A DNA stretch of 64,000 nt, from contig NZ_JFCH01000025.1 of assembly GCF_000738175.1 (NCBI RefSeq), positions 1-64,000 of the forward strand, given 5' to 3'. Below, one piece after another: positions 1-8,760 of this stretch (position 1 is the first letter of the stretch; every line of letters starts with the position of its first letter). The notes beneath the pieces were generated by a model, which saw only the letters and a program-made list of their open reading frames with translations, was not told the origin of the DNA and ran no database searches. The stretch is from Corynebacterium jeikeium (GTDB taxonomy: Bacteria; Actinomycetota; Actinomycetes; Mycobacteriales; Mycobacteriaceae). The position numbers and the translations under genes are program-made.

Positions 1-2
1 AC

Positions 3-86
3 GAAACACCCCGACAAATCCTCGGCGGCGCAACCCCACGTGAAATACTCAACGAACTATTCAAGCGTGGCGCATCCACCGCTTGA
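3..86 (+). pseudogene. IS30-family transposase, C-terminal tail only (cut by window edge)
   Basis: The frame opened by base 3 encodes 27 residues ending in TGA at 84-86. They contain TPRQILGGATPREILNEL, which resembles the end of IS30-type DDE transposases, where a 'RPRKxLGxxTPxExLNxL' block follows the catalytic Glu. The rest of the element lies left of the window, so I cannot tell whether the copy is intact. Only about 10 bases separate its stop from the ribonuclease-like sequence, which leaves little room for a complete right inverted repeat; this suggests an end trimmed or fused by recombination. Family assignment is moderately sure, activity unknown. Confidence 0.6.
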
Positions 87-91
87 TTCCG

Positions 92-244
92 CCCCGCGAG
101 TACACCGTGAAGACCCCGGGGCTTAACCACCGGGGTGAGCGCCGCATCGTCGTCGGCGGCGGCACTAAGACCGACCCGGACGTGTGGTATTACACGTCCG
201 ACCACTTCGAGAGCTTCTGCTCCATCCCCGACGCGGAGGACTAG
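92..244 (+). pseudogene. Guanyl-specific ribonuclease (RNase Sa/N1 family), N-terminally truncated remnant
   Basis: About 50 in-frame codons ending in TAG (242-244) read REYTVKTPG, then RGERRIVV, then YTSDHFESF. These align with the catalytic half of Streptomyces RNase Sa: the general base Glu in 'EYTV', the two Arg in 'RGxRR', and the acid His in 'GDHYATF'. RNase Sa is about 96 residues plus a signal peptide. Here the first half and the secretion signal are missing and the frame runs upstream into the IS30 tail, so the gene was probably cut by that element. The catalytic residues that remain are intact, which points to a recent break. Such secreted RNases are commonly encoded near dnaG/dgt in corynebacteria (recalled, not checked). 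Confidence 0.6.
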
Positions 245-251
245 CCCACGC

Positions 252-1592
252 CTAGGCCCAGGCGGCGCTGATCCCGCTGGCGCGCTTGTCCAGCCGCTCC
301 AACCGGGATTCCGTCAGCGAGGCCACCTGGTCGATGACTACGCGGCGTGCCTCGCGGTCGGAGGCGGCGGCGTCAAACCACGAAGAAAACATTGGGTCCA
401 GCGCGCCCGAGCCGCCGCGCCACAGGTAGTCCGTGACACGAAAGATGCGCTCGCGCTGGCGCTGCTGGTTGGCCAGATGCTGGGTCTCGTCCATGACGTA
501 CAGGACCGCGACGGACTTCAGCAGTGTGACCTCAGCCTGCACGGGCTCGGGGATCACCAGGTCGGCGGCGTAGCGGCCGAGTGCCCCCTCGCCGAACTGC
601 TGACGAGTGCCCGTGACGGCGGCGGTGACGAAGCGGGAAACCAGCTCCGAGGTCATGGCCTTGAGCGCGGCGAGGTCCTGCATCGACCCGCCGAAATCGG
701 CCGCGCGGGAGACCAACGTCATCGCGCGCAGACGATCGGCGGCTTCCAGCAGCTCCTCCGGGGTGCCACCGAACACGCGGGCGCCCTTCTCCGCCAGGGC
801 GGCCAGCTCCACCAGATCCCACAGCACGCCGAAGTCGATGCGGCCGGAAAGAATGCCGTCCTCCACGTCGTGCACCGAGTACGCGACGTCGTCGGACCAG
901 TCCATGATCTGCGCCTCCAGGCACTTCCGCCCCTCCGGCGCGCCCTCGCGGATCCACTCGAGGGCTTCCACGTCCTCGGCGTAGGCGGAGTACTTGGCGC
1001 GCTTGTTGCCGTGCTCGTCGACCGGTCCCCACGGGTACTTGCAGGCAGCATCCAAGCTAGCGCGGGTGAGGTTCAGGCCGTAGGAGACGGGCGCGGCGCC
1101 GGCTGTGTCTGCCGTGCCGGCAGCCCCAGTGCCGGCACCAGCTGTGCCTTCGCTGCCCTCCCCCAGCACCTTCGGCTCCAGCCGGGCGAGAATGCGCAGC
1201 GTCTGCGCGTTGCCTTCGAAGCCTCCACAGTCGGCGGCGGCCTCATCCAGCGCGCGCTCGCCATTGTGCCCATACGGCGGGTGGCCAATGTCGTGGCTCA
1301 GCCCCGCCAGCTCCGTCAGATCCGGGTCCGCACCCAACGTCTTGCCGATCCCGCGGGCGATCTGCGCGACCTCCAGGGAATGCGTCAGGCGGGTGCGGGG
1401 CGTATCCCCCGACCCCGGCCCCACGACCTGCGTCTTATCCGCCAGTCGCCGCAGCGCCGCAGAGTGCAGCACGCGCGCCCGGTCGCGGTCGAAGCTATCT
1501 CGCCCGTCCACCACCGCCCCGGGCAGCCCCAGGGTCTTCGGCCGGTCCGGCAGCCGCCGCTGCTGGTCGTGATCGCTATAGGGGTAACGCAT
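252..1592 (-). CDS. dgt: Deoxyguanosinetriphosphate triphosphohydrolase-like protein (HD domain)
   Basis: The 446-residue product belongs to the dGTPase/SAMHD1-like HD family, which hydrolyses dNTPs to nucleoside and triphosphate and so trims dNTP pools. Metal ligands are visible: His71 in 'RLTHSLEV', His100-Asp101 in 'LSHDIGHPPYGH', and Asp234/235 in 'DWSDDVAYSVHD'. The N-terminal 'RDRARVLHSAALRRLADKTQV' stretch is typical of the family. An Ala/Gly/Thr low-complexity linker at about residues 146-169 is unusual and looks like in-frame repeat expansion. The ATG lies just after an AGAGGA ribosome site and 9 bp after the stop of the ElyC-like gene, so both probably share a transcript. Function is sure at family level. 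Confidence 0.92.
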   Translation of the reverse strand: MRYPYSDHDQQRRLPDRPKTLGLPGAVVDGRDSFDRDRARVLHSAALRRLADKTQVVGPGSGDTPRTRLTHSLEVAQIARGIGKTLGADPDLTELAGLSHDIGHPPYGHNGERALDEAAADCGGFEGNAQTLRILARLEPKVLGEGSEGTAGAGTGAAGTADTAGAAPVSYGLNLTRASLDAACKYPWGPVDEHGNKRAKYSAYAEDVEALEWIREGAPEGRKCLEAQIMDWSDDVAYSVHDVEDGILSGRIDFGVLWDLVELAALAEKGARVFGGTPEELLEAADRLRAMTLVSRAADFGGSMQDLAALKAMTSELVSRFVTAAVTGTRQQFGEGALGRYAADLVIPEPVQAEVTLLKSVAVLYVMDETQHLANQQRQRERIFRVTDYLWRGGSGALDPMFSSWFDAAASDREARRVVIDQVASLTESRLERLDKRASGISAAWA

Positions 1593-1601
1593 GTCCTCTT
1601 C

Positions 1602-2243
1602 TCACTTACGCTTCTCTACTACCTCGTAGTACAGCATGCCCAACGTCTCGTGCAGGATCGAGTTGGCCTGCGACTTTCGGGTGAACACCGACGGCCCCTG
1701 GCGCGTGGGGCTCGCCCACGCATCCAGGCCCTGGTCGCGCACCATCCGGGTAGCACGCAGCGAATGCTCCGGATCCGTCACCACCACGGAAGTCCGCCAA
1801 CCATTATCGTCTGCCACCTGCGCGAACGCCTCGGCTGACTTCAGCGTATCTGCACCTTCCTCCACCGGCACTACCGCCGATTCCGGAATGTCGAAGTTCT
1901 CCACCAGGTAGTTCTTGCCCGCGGCCGCCTCTGTGTACAGGTCGCCCTCTGCCTTGCCGCCCACGGTGACGATCGTCGGCGCCACGCCCTGCTCATACAG
2001 CTCCGCAGCGTGATTCAACCGCGAGGCAAACCAATTCGTCGGGTTGCCCGCGTACTGCGCTGCCCCCAGCACAAAGATCGTATCCGCCGGTCGCCTGTCG
2101 TCCGACCGCGCAAAGTGCCACACCTGGAAAGCCGTCACTCCAAACACACCCGCCGCCACCAAGAAGATGGTCAACAGCGTGATGAAGACATACTTCACCA
2201 CGCGCTTCACCGGACGCCGTGCATTAGCCATGCGCAAAACCAT
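1602..2243 (-). CDS. ElyC/SanA/YdcF-family (DUF218) membrane protein
   Basis: The 213-residue protein has one N-terminal membrane segment (about residues 19-42) followed by a DUF218 domain. The family hallmarks are present: 'IFVLGAAQYAG' (first strand and Gly-rich loop), 'SRLNHAAELYEQG', 'TIVTVGGKAEGDLYTEA', 'ADTLKSAEAFAQV' and the 'VTDPEHSLRATRM' block. E. coli relatives SanA and ElyC affect envelope barrier function and envelope-precursor homeostasis; the substrate is unresolved. The domain should face outside. It starts 38 bp from the divergent TPM gene and is followed 9 bp later by dgt. An internal ATG at 2231 is an alternative start; 2243 is preferred because AGGGGA lies about 9 nt upstream. 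Confidence 0.8.
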   Translation of the reverse strand: MVLRMANARRPVKRVVKYVFITLLTIFLVAAGVFGVTAFQVWHFARSDDRRPADTIFVLGAAQYAGNPTNWFASRLNHAAELYEQGVAPTIVTVGGKAEGDLYTEAAAGKNYLVENFDIPESAVVPVEEGADTLKSAEAFAQVADDNGWRTSVVVTDPEHSLRATRMVRDQGLDAWASPTRQGPSVFTRKSQANSILHETLGMLYYEVVEKRK

Positions 2244-2281
2244 ACGCGGTTTCCCCTGTATTTTTCGTTAAGGTGGGCTGT

Positions 2282-4273
2282 ATGAAACCGACTTTTTCCA
2301 CCACTCGCTTCCTGGCAATCCTAGCCGCCGGCGCCGTACTCGGATTTGGCTCTTTTCTTATTGACGCCCCCTCGGCCCCAGCCGCTACCGCCACCAGCGA
2401 GGTGCAGCTGACATCCCAGCTCGTTGACGAGTCCGGGGTGCTGTCTGAACAGGAAAAAGCGGACATTACGGCGTCATTAAAGGAAGCAACCAAAGAATCC
2501 GGCAAGAAGCTCTACATCGTATTCGTCCCGACTGCGCCAGACAGCATCAATGCAATGGCCGAGCAGCTACGGGACCAGGACGGCACCGACAACGTAATTG
2601 TGCTGGCAGTGGCCACCGAAACGCGGCAGATCGGCTACGCCGCCGGGCCGAAGGTAAAGACTAGCGAAGCAGAGAAGCTGCAGGACGCGGCACGGGAGCA
2701 CTTCGCCGACGACGATTGGGCCGGGGGCGCGCAGGCGGCGGCGGACAAGCTGGCGGGCAAAACCTCCACAGCGTCGAAGGTGTGGATGGGCGCCGGTGCC
2801 GTCGGAGTGGTCGGCGCGGGCGCCGGTGCGGTTGTGTGGTCCCGCCGCAACCGTAAGAAGACTCACGCGCAGCAGCTGGAAACCGCCCGCGAGATCGACC
2901 CGGGCAACATCGACGACCTGTACAAGCAGCCCACCGAGGTGCTGCGCGAACTGGCGGATGAGGAGCTGCACAGCACCGACGAATCCATCCGCAAGGGCGA
3001 CGAAGAGCTGGCCGTCGCGCGCGGAGAGTTCGGCGAAGAGCGCACCCGCGACCTAGCAAAGGCGCTGCAGCACAGCCGCTCGACACTGAACAAGGCGTAC
3101 AGCATGAACGAGCGGCTGCGCTCCGGGCTGGTGACAACTGAGCCGGAGCAGCGCGACCTACTGATCGAGATTGTATCTACCTGTGGGCAGGCAGACGACA
3201 ACCTGGACGGGCAGGCCGCGCACTTTGCCGAACTGCGCCAGAAGCTGATGGATGCGCCCCAGCTGGTGGAAAAGCTCCGCCAGACCAGCATCAGCCTGCA
3301 CAATCGCATTCCGAACGCGCGGGAGATCCTCAGCGATGCCGAAACTCGCGTGGACCCGGCGCTGCCGGAATCCGTACGCCAAAACCCGGACGTTGCCGAG
3401 GACGAGCTGGCGGAAGCTGAGAAGGCCCTGGACTCCGCACGCGGACTGCTGGACAAGCCAGCCGGGCAGCAAGGCGGGCTGATCGACGCGCTGGGGGCCG
3501 CGCGCATGGCACTGCAGCAAGCGGATTCGCAGCTGCTGGCCGTGGAGCGTGCGGAGGAGCACCTGCGGTCGGCGCAGTCCAACCTGCCCGCGCTGATCAC
3601 CGAGGTGGAAGAGGAGATTACGGAAGCCGGGCAGCTGGATAAGTCCGGGGCGGACCTGGATAGGGAGGCTCTATACAAGGCCGTGGAGCAGGCCCGCGAG
3701 GCACTGGAGAAGGCACGGAAGGAAGGTTCTTCGGATCCGCTGGGCAGCTACTCCCAACTGCTGGAAGCCGACGGTGCGCTGGACATTGAGCTGGACGAAG
3801 CGCGCGGCAAGGCCAGCGACTTCGCCCGCACCGTGGACATGGTGGACCGGACGGTCATGGATGCAGCACAGCGGTTGGAGGCCGTGGAGGACCTGATTAA
3901 GAACCGCCGGCGGATCATCGGCGTGGATACGCGCACGGCAGCGCAGGCCGGACGAGCTGCTCTGGATGAGACTGCGCAGCTGCGGACGGAAGATCCGAAG
4001 CGGGCTCTGCGGGCGGCCCAGCGGGCTAGCCAGCTGGCGCAACAGGCCACTTCGCAGGCGCGCAAGGACATTGATGACTTCAACCGACGCAACAGCGGCT
4101 ACGGCGGGTTCGGCGGTAGTGGCGGCAGCGGCAACTTTGTGACAGGCATGGTGCTGGGTTCGCTGCTGAGCGGCAACGGTGGTTTCGGCGGAGGATTTGG
4201 CGGTGGCTTCGGTGGCGGCGGTTTTGGCGGCGGAGGCGGGGGCTTCGGCGGCAGCGGCTCCTCCAGCTTTTAG
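2282..4273 (+). CDS. TPM-domain (YgcG/Psb32-like) secreted or membrane protein with glycine-rich tail
   Basis: The 663-residue product begins with a signal-like hydrophobic segment (about residues 8-33), followed by a TPM domain (about 45-155) with the opening 'LVDESGVLSEQEKADI' and the strand 'LYIVFVPT'. A second hydrophobic segment ('AGAVGVVGAGAGAVVW') precedes about 400 mostly helical, charged residues. The last 60 residues are almost only Gly, Phe and Ser. TPM proteins are often membrane-anchored and have been linked to photosystem repair or phosphatase-like activity in other phyla; the role in corynebacteria is unknown. I chose ATG 2282 over the upstream GTG at 2273 because AAGGTGGG lies directly upstream of the ATG. 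It is divergent from the ElyC-like gene. Confidence 0.8.
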   Translation: MKPTFSTTRFLAILAAGAVLGFGSFLIDAPSAPAATATSEVQLTSQLVDESGVLSEQEKADITASLKEATKESGKKLYIVFVPTAPDSINAMAEQLRDQDGTDNVIVLAVATETRQIGYAAGPKVKTSEAEKLQDAAREHFADDDWAGGAQAAADKLAGKTSTASKVWMGAGAVGVVGAGAGAVVWSRRNRKKTHAQQLETAREIDPGNIDDLYKQPTEVLRELADEELHSTDESIRKGDEELAVARGEFGEERTRDLAKALQHSRSTLNKAYSMNERLRSGLVTTEPEQRDLLIEIVSTCGQADDNLDGQAAHFAELRQKLMDAPQLVEKLRQTSISLHNRIPNAREILSDAETRVDPALPESVRQNPDVAEDELAEAEKALDSARGLLDKPAGQQGGLIDALGAARMALQQADSQLLAVERAEEHLRSAQSNLPALITEVEEEITEAGQLDKSGADLDREALYKAVEQAREALEKARKEGSSDPLGSYSQLLEADGALDIELDEARGKASDFARTVDMVDRTVMDAAQRLEAVEDLIKNRRRIIGVDTRTAAQAGRAALDETAQLRTEDPKRALRAAQRASQLAQQATSQARKDIDDFNRRNSGYGGFGGSGGSGNFVTGMVLGSLLSGNGGFGGGFGGGFGGGGFGGGGGGFGGSGSSSF

Positions 4274-4342
4274 TCGAGTCTCCTCCCGCCTTTGGCTAGG
4301 GTGCTGGGCTTAGGCCCCCTGAATTCCACTCAATGCCGTTAG

Positions 4343-4469
4343 AAATGTCGCAAAAGTGGGAATTCGTTACCGGCACTCATTTCCAAATGTATAAAACCGC
4401 AGGTCAGCGAGTTACTGAAAAAACATAAGCGGAATTCAATTTTACAGATTCCCACTTTTACGACATTTA
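4343..4469. repeat. Imperfect inverted repeat, 22-bp arms around 83 bp
   Basis: The left arm 4343-4364 (AAATGTCGCAAAAGTGGGAA core) and the right arm 4448-4469 are complementary at 20 of 22 positions. The enclosed 83 bp are AT-rich and have no ORF. The arrangement is compatible with a miniature inverted-repeat element or an IS relic, or with a long 3'-end structure for the TPM mRNA. I saw no clear flanking target duplication. Confidence 0.6.
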
Positions 4470-4566
4470 CGACTAGCGAGGCCCTTCAGATACACCAGTA
4501 CAGAAGACCCAAACCTCGGATCGACTCGAGCAGGTGCCCCACGTTTAGGCGTTCCACATTCTGGCG

Positions 4567-4620
4567 CCCCCGCATTCTCCGGGCAGCAAAAAGCCCCCGC
4601 ATTCTCCGGGCAGCAAAAAG
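4567..4620. repeat. Perfect 27-bp tandem duplication
   Basis: Two adjacent identical copies (4567-4593 and 4594-4620) begin CCCCCGCATTCTCC and end in GCAAAAAG. The second copy supplies the A-tract that forms the leftward terminator's U-run, and the duplication leaves a spare A-tract after the first copy. Confidence 0.9.
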
Positions 4621-4643
4621 CGCCCGCCCCGAAGGGCGAGCGC
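4612..4643 (-). terminator. Rho-independent terminator downstream of pit
   Basis: Read leftward, a GC-rich stem (4643-4634 with 4629-4620, 9 of 10 paired, loop CGAA or its complement) is followed by TTTTTGC. It lies about 175 nt beyond the pit stop codon. Confidence 0.75.
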
Positions 4644-4675
4644 CTTGAATCAACAATGCCGGACCAGCTATCAGG

Positions 4676-4792
4676 GCCTGCAGTAACGCGCCAGCCATCC
4701 GAGCCTGCAGTAACGCGCCAGCCAGTCGGGCCGGGCCAGCAACTTCAGCCGGGCCAGCTAGCCGAGCCTGCAGTAGCAAGCCAGCTAGCCGG
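4676..4792. repeat. Three degenerate 27-bp direct repeats
   Basis: Units start with GCCTGCAGTA at 4676, 4703 and 4766. The first two are adjacent and share their first 21 bases; the third is more diverged and follows 36 bp of related GCCGGGCCAGC-type sequence. The region between the pit stop and its terminator is therefore built largely of repeats. Confidence 0.7.
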
Positions 4793-4818
4793 GCTAGGCC
4801 AGCGGCAAGTAGTTTGCT

Positions 4819-6444
4819 TTAGAAGATCACGCGCAGCACGGAGACCGTACCGCCTGCGATGATGGCGGCAGCCGGGAGGGTGATAACCCAAGCCAGGGCG
4901 ATGGGCTTCATCAGGCCCCAGTTGGCGTCCTTGTTAACCAGGCCAACGCCCAGAACTGCACCGATCAGAATGTGAGTGGAGGAAACCGGCAGACCCAGCA
5001 CGGATGCGCCCATAACCACGGCAGCTGCGGACAGCTCTGCAGCGAAGCCAGAAGCCGGGTGCATCTTGGTCAGACCGGAGCCAACGGTGCGGATAACGAA
5101 GCGGCCAATAAACCACAGGCCAGCAATCAGAGCAACACCCATCGCAACCATCACGGGCAGTGCCACGCCAGATTCCTCAGAGATGGTGTTGGTCTTCAGA
5201 ACGTCCAGCACTGCAACGAACGGTCCAAGCGCGTTAGCGATGTCGTTGGAGCCGTGGCTGAATGCGAAAGCAGACGCGGTAAACACCTGCATCCAGCTGA
5301 ACAGCAGGAAGGTCGAACGGTTCAGAGCCTGCTTCTTCAAGGTACGGGAGAAGATGTACACAGCCATCCAGACAACAGCTGCCACCATGCCCATGATCAG
5401 GAAGTTGCCCAGGCTGGACAGCTCCAGGTTCATGTTCTTCAGGCCCTTGAACAGCAGCATCGCGGAAATGATGATGGAACCACCTGCGGCCAGCAGCGGC
5501 ACCCAGGTATCCAGGGCGTGGTGCGCCTCAACCTCGTCGACAGACTTGTTGATGCGGTGCAGCTTCTTGTAGTAGTCGGACTCCAGGTCCTCCTCGGTAT
5601 AGCCGTGCTCGCGCATCGTGGTCGAGTCGCGGATCATCGCATCGGTCAGCGCCAGCTGCTCTTCCTCGCTGAGCTGACCGAAGGCGATCTTGTGCTGAAT
5701 GTTCAGCTCCTTCTTTTCCTTCTTGATCTCTTCGAGGCGCTGATCTGCCAGCTCGTTGTAGACCAAGATGCCACGCTTAATCGCGCCATACAGAAGGTAG
5801 GCAACTATTCCGCCCAAGGCAGGAGACAGAACCCAAGAGATAGCAATCTTGCCAACGGCACCCCACTGGACCATGGACCAGCCACCAGTGCCGGTGACGA
5901 AACCGACGGTCAGAGCCGCACCCACGATACCGCCCACGATGGAGTGTGTGGTAGACACTGGCCAACCCATGCGAGTCGCCACCAGCAGCCACACAGCCGC
6001 ACCCAGCAGCGAGGCCATCATGATGTAGGCGAAGTTCATCGGCTCGAGGTTGTCGATAGCACCCAGGTCAACAATGCCGGAACGGACCGTATCCGTAACC
6101 TCGCCACCAGCCAGTACAGCTCCGGAAACTTCGAAGATGGCGGCCACAACCAGGGCTTGCTTCATGCTCAGCGTGCCCGCACCCACGGAGGTACCAAAGG
6201 AGTTCGCGACGTCATTACCACCGATATTGAACGCCATGAACACGGCGAAGATGATGGTGGTCAGCAGCACGATCACATTGGCGTTGTCACCGACGTAGTC
6301 GTGCGCCCACAGGCTGAAGGTCACCAGGGTGATGGCCATGAGGCCACCGAAGAATAGGTGCCACCAGGTATTATTCTCGTTTTCGGGCACAGGGGTGATG
6401 CCCGTGGCCGACGATGGCGCGGCCGTTTCGGTTGTCGTCGACAA
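4819..6444 (-). CDS. pit: PiT-family low-affinity inorganic phosphate transporter
   Basis: The 541-residue integral membrane protein would import phosphate with a cation. Both PiT signature blocks are seen: '[19 protein letters not shown]' near residue 70 and '[15 protein letters not shown]' near residue 400. About ten membrane segments are predictable by eye, and a long charged cytoplasmic loop (about residues 228-310, rich in E/K) splits the two halves, as is usual for bacterial Pit. The start is TTG at 6444 behind a strong GGAGGAATC site. The 188-bp upstream region carries three spaced 8-bp units resembling a PhoR box (6517-6546). A terminator lies at 4612-4643. The gene appears monocistronic. 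Confidence 0.93.
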   Translation of the reverse strand: MSTTTETAAPSSATGITPVPENENNTWWHLFFGGLMAITLVTFSLWAHDYVGDNANVIVLLTTIIFAVFMAFNIGGNDVANSFGTSVGAGTLSMKQALVVAAIFEVSGAVLAGGEVTDTVRSGIVDLGAIDNLEPMNFAYIMMASLLGAAVWLLVATRMGWPVSTTHSIVGGIVGAALTVGFVTGTGGWSMVQWGAVGKIAISWVLSPALGGIVAYLLYGAIKRGILVYNELADQRLEEIKKEKKELNIQHKIAFGQLSEEEQLALTDAMIRDSTTMREHGYTEEDLESDYYKKLHRINKSVDEVEAHHALDTWVPLLAAGGSIIISAMLLFKGLKNMNLELSSLGNFLIMGMVAAVVWMAVYIFSRTLKKQALNRSTFLLFSWMQVFTASAFAFSHGSNDIANALGPFVAVLDVLKTNTISEESGVALPVMVAMGVALIAGLWFIGRFVIRTVGSGLTKMHPASGFAAELSAAAVVMGASVLGLPVSSTHILIGAVLGVGLVNKDANWGLMKPIALAWVITLPAAAIIAGGTVSVLRVIF

Positions 6445-6516
6445 GATTCCTCCAAAACGTCAAGATGTCAGACAGAAACACCTTCTCCGATGGAGGTAAA
6501 AAACACGGGATTTAAT

Positions 6517-6546
6517 GGTGAACAGAAGGTTAATGGGGGTTGAAAT
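6517..6546. promoter_or_regulatory. Possible PhoR (phosphate-starvation) box upstream of pit
   Basis: Three 8-bp units follow one another with exactly 3-bp gaps: GGTGAACA (6517-6524), GGTTAATG (6528-6535) and GTTGAAAT (6539-6546). PhoR sites of C. glutamicum are described as loosely conserved 8-bp direct repeats with 3-bp spacing. The match is to spacing and general composition, so it is tentative. Confidence 0.3.
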
Positions 6547-6633
6547 CTTGCTACCTATTTAGTTTGGGCAAACCCTCGACATGCGGTTTTAGTCAAACCA
6601 AACCCAGCTCCCCGCCAACCCCAATCCGGCGTT

Positions 6634-7185
6634 TTAGATGAACCCAATCCAGTAGAGCACCACGACCGGGATGCACAGCAGCAGCGCGATGGTGATCGCC
6701 CACGAAGAGCTGATCATCCGCGTCTCCATGCACAGCCGCGCCGCCCAGGAAATGAACACGCGCACGTCGATCGGCAGCTTCTCCCCCGCACCCTCGAACT
6801 CCACGTGCAGGTTCCGCAGGCCACGGTTCTCGCTGGTGAACTGCCCCACCTTCTCGCCATCGATGTCCAGCACGAAGTTCTTCTTCGTCTCCGCAATGAT
6901 CGTCACGTGGTGCCGGTCGGCCTGCACCTCGTAACGGTCCGACTTGCCGAAGCTCTTGCCGTTGCCGGTCACTGTCCAGGTGCCCGTCTGGGTCGTCGCC
7001 GATGCGGTGCAGCCATCGCTACTGTCGGGGCCGTGCAGCTGCCACGTGTCGCCACCGAAGCGGATGTTGGTGACGCCGCGCTCGTCGGCGAATTCCGCCA
7101 CCTTTACGAGGTCATTGCTGGGACCTTCGTAAATGGGGAACGTGTGTCCGTCACTCGGCAGGCCCCAGCGAATGTCACTCGACAT
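6634..7185 (-). CDS. Hypothetical protein with C-terminal membrane anchor, coupled to glyS
   Basis: I do not recognise this 183-residue protein. Residues 1-150 are hydrophilic and look beta-rich, without a signal peptide; it has only two Cys. The last about 22 residues ('WAITIALLLCIPVVVLYWIGF') form one hydrophobic segment, so it is probably tail-anchored with the bulk in the cytosol. It begins 2 bp after the glyS stop (TAAGCATG), so it must be read from the glyS message and its ribosome site lies inside glyS. Such close coupling suggests linked expression, though no function in glycylation is evident. Confidence 0.7.
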   Translation of the reverse strand: MSSDIRWGLPSDGHTFPIYEGPSNDLVKVAEFADERGVTNIRFGGDTWQLHGPDSSDGCTASATTQTGTWTVTGNGKSFGKSDRYEVQADRHHVTIIAETKKNFVLDIDGEKVGQFTSENRGLRNLHVEFEGAGEKLPIDVRVFISWAARLCMETRMISSSWAITIALLLCIPVVVLYWIGFI

Positions 7186-7187
7186 GC

Positions 7188-8567
7188 TTAGCAGCCCGCC
7201 AGTCGTTCAGCGAAGTAGCTCTGCAGATCCTCGATCTTGATGCGCTCCTGCTCCATGGTGTCGCGCTCGCGGACGGTCACGGCATTGTCCTCGAGGGTGT
7301 CGAAGTCAACAGTCACGCAGAATGGCGTACCGATCTCGTCCTGGCGACGGTAGCGGCGGCCGATAGCACCGGAGGTGTCGTAGTCCACGTTCCAGAAGCC
7401 GCGCAGCTGGTCGGCGATCTTCTCCGCGGTCGGCGTCAGCGTCTCCTTCTTGGACAGAGGCAGAACTGCGATCTTGACCGGAGACAGACGACGGTCCAGC
7501 TTCAGCACCGTGCGGGTGTCCGTGCCACCCTTCGCATTCGGTACTTCTTCTTCCGTGTAGGCGTCAACAAGGAAGGCCATCATCGCACGGCCAAGACCGG
7601 CGGCGGGCTCGATGGTGTACGGGATCCAACGCTCGTCCGCAGCCTGGTCGTAGTAGCTGAGGTCCTCGCCCGAGCCCTCGGAGTGAACGCGCAGGTCGTA
7701 GTCGGTGCGGTTGGCCACGCCCTCGAGCTCGCCCCACTTGGAGCCGTTGAAGTGGAAAGCATACTCCACGTCCACAGTGCGCTTGGAGTAGTGGGACAGC
7801 TTCTCCTGCGGGTGCTCGTAAAGGCGCAGGTTATCGGGGTTAATACCCAGGTCGATGTACCACTGGTGGCGATCATCGATCCAATACTGGTGCCACTCTT
7901 CGTCCTCGCCCGGCTTGACGAAGAACTCCATCTCCATTTGCTCGAACTCGCGGGTGCGGAAGATGAAGTTACCCGGGGTGATCTCGTTGCGGAAGGACTT
8001 GCCAACCTGCGCGATGCCGAACGGCGGCTTCTGGCGGGAGGTGGTCATCACGTTCTTGAAGTTCGTGAAGATACCCTGCGCGGTCTCCGGGCGTAGGTAG
8101 TGCAGGCCCTCCTTGTCATCCACCGGGCCCAGGAAGGTCTTCAGCAGACCGGAGAAAGCCTTCGGCTCGGTCCAGGCGCCCGGCTGGCCGGTCTCTGGAT
8201 CATTGATGTCGGCCAGGCCGTTTGCCGGCGGGTGGCCGTGCTTCTCCTCGTAAGCCTCCAGCAGGTGGTCCGCGCGGTAGCGCTTGTGGGTGTGCAGGGA
8301 CTCAACCAGCGGGTCGGTGAATACCTCGACGTGGCCGGAGACCTCCCAGACGCGCTTCGGCAGGATCACGGAGGAATCCAGGCCGACGACGTCGCGGCGG
8401 GAAGTAACCATGTGGCGCCACCACTGGCGCTTGATGTTCTCCTTCAGCTCGACGCCCAGCGGACCGTAATCCCAGGCAGAGCGGGTGCCACCGTAGATCT
8501 CGCCGCAGGGATACACCAGCCCCCTGCGCTTGGCTAGGTTGACGACGGAATCAATGGTGCTTGCCAT
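7188..8567 (-). CDS. glyS: Glycyl-tRNA synthetase (homodimeric type)
   Basis: The 459-residue class II synthetase charges tRNA-Gly. Motifs include the N-terminal '[14 protein letters not shown]', '[18 protein letters not shown]', the glycine-pocket '[15 protein letters not shown]', motif 2 '[25 protein letters not shown]' and motif 3 '[16 protein letters not shown]'. This is the single-chain alpha2 type, not the alpha2beta2 enzyme of E. coli. The frame stays open up to 8810, but I start at ATG 8567 (MASTIDSVV...) because the extra residues have no family counterpart, run through the 6C RNA terminator, and a GAGAC/AAGGAG site precedes 8567. A promoter is proposed at 8641-8668. The tail-anchored hypothetical gene follows after 2 bp. 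Confidence 0.96.
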   Translation of the reverse strand: MASTIDSVVNLAKRRGLVYPCGEIYGGTRSAWDYGPLGVELKENIKRQWWRHMVTSRRDVVGLDSSVILPKRVWEVSGHVEVFTDPLVESLHTHKRYRADHLLEAYEEKHGHPPANGLADINDPETGQPGAWTEPKAFSGLLKTFLGPVDDKEGLHYLRPETAQGIFTNFKNVMTTSRQKPPFGIAQVGKSFRNEITPGNFIFRTREFEQMEMEFFVKPGEDEEWHQYWIDDRHQWYIDLGINPDNLRLYEHPQEKLSHYSKRTVDVEYAFHFNGSKWGELEGVANRTDYDLRVHSEGSGEDLSYYDQAADERWIPYTIEPAAGLGRAMMAFLVDAYTEEEVPNAKGGTDTRTVLKLDRRLSPVKIAVLPLSKKETLTPTAEKIADQLRGFWNVDYDTSGAIGRRYRRQDEIGTPFCVTVDFDTLEDNAVTVRERDTMEQERIKIEDLQSYFAERLAGC

Positions 8568-8640
8568 GGTTGGCGTGTCTCCTTGGTCGAGGTGTTCGTG
8601 CAAGAAATGCAGGTTTCGCTTTCCAGCTATTGTGCCCAAC

Positions 8641-8668
8641 ATTCTAACCCGTTCAAGGCGAAAGCCAA
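8641..8668 (-). promoter_or_regulatory. Putative glyS promoter
   Basis: Read leftward: -35 TTGGCT (8668-8663), 16-bp spacer, -10 TAGAAT (8646-8641). The predicted start near 8634 gives a leader of about 67 nt. It lies beyond the 6C RNA terminator, so glyS need not depend on read-through. Confidence 0.5.
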
Positions 8669-8760
8669 CGGTCGGGGTGGGAGCGCCGAATGTGTCGCTG
8701 CATTTCGGCGCAACCACCGCTGCAGCCGGCCGAAGGGGCGTCATAAAAATGGGTGAAGAT

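Larger units (their letters stand above)
4274..4818. other. Gene-free, repeat-rich intergenic region
   Basis: These 545 bp separate the TPM gene and pit. They hold an imperfect 22-bp inverted repeat (4343-4364 and 4448-4469), a perfect 27-bp tandem duplication (4567-4593 and 4594-4620), a strong leftward terminator (4612-4643) and three 27-bp direct repeats that decay from exact to loose (4676-4702, 4703-4729, 4766-4792). A leftward frame open from 4779 to 4486 is low-complexity Ala/Leu/Gly/Arg, spans the terminator and has no family resemblance, so I do not call it a gene. Confidence 0.75.

Noticed and set aside
135..1838. Long rightward open frame (567 codons) across dgt and the ElyC-like gene
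   Set aside because: It is antisense to two genes with clear family motifs; its translation has no family resemblance and reflects high GC at third positions.
4486..4779. Leftward 97-codon frame downstream of pit
   Set aside because: Low-complexity Ala/Leu/Gly/Arg made of 27-bp repeats; a strong terminator lies inside; no SD.
4972..6357. Rightward 461-codon frame antisense to pit
   Set aside because: Pit is certain from its two signature blocks; the antisense product is His/Gln-rich and not family-like.
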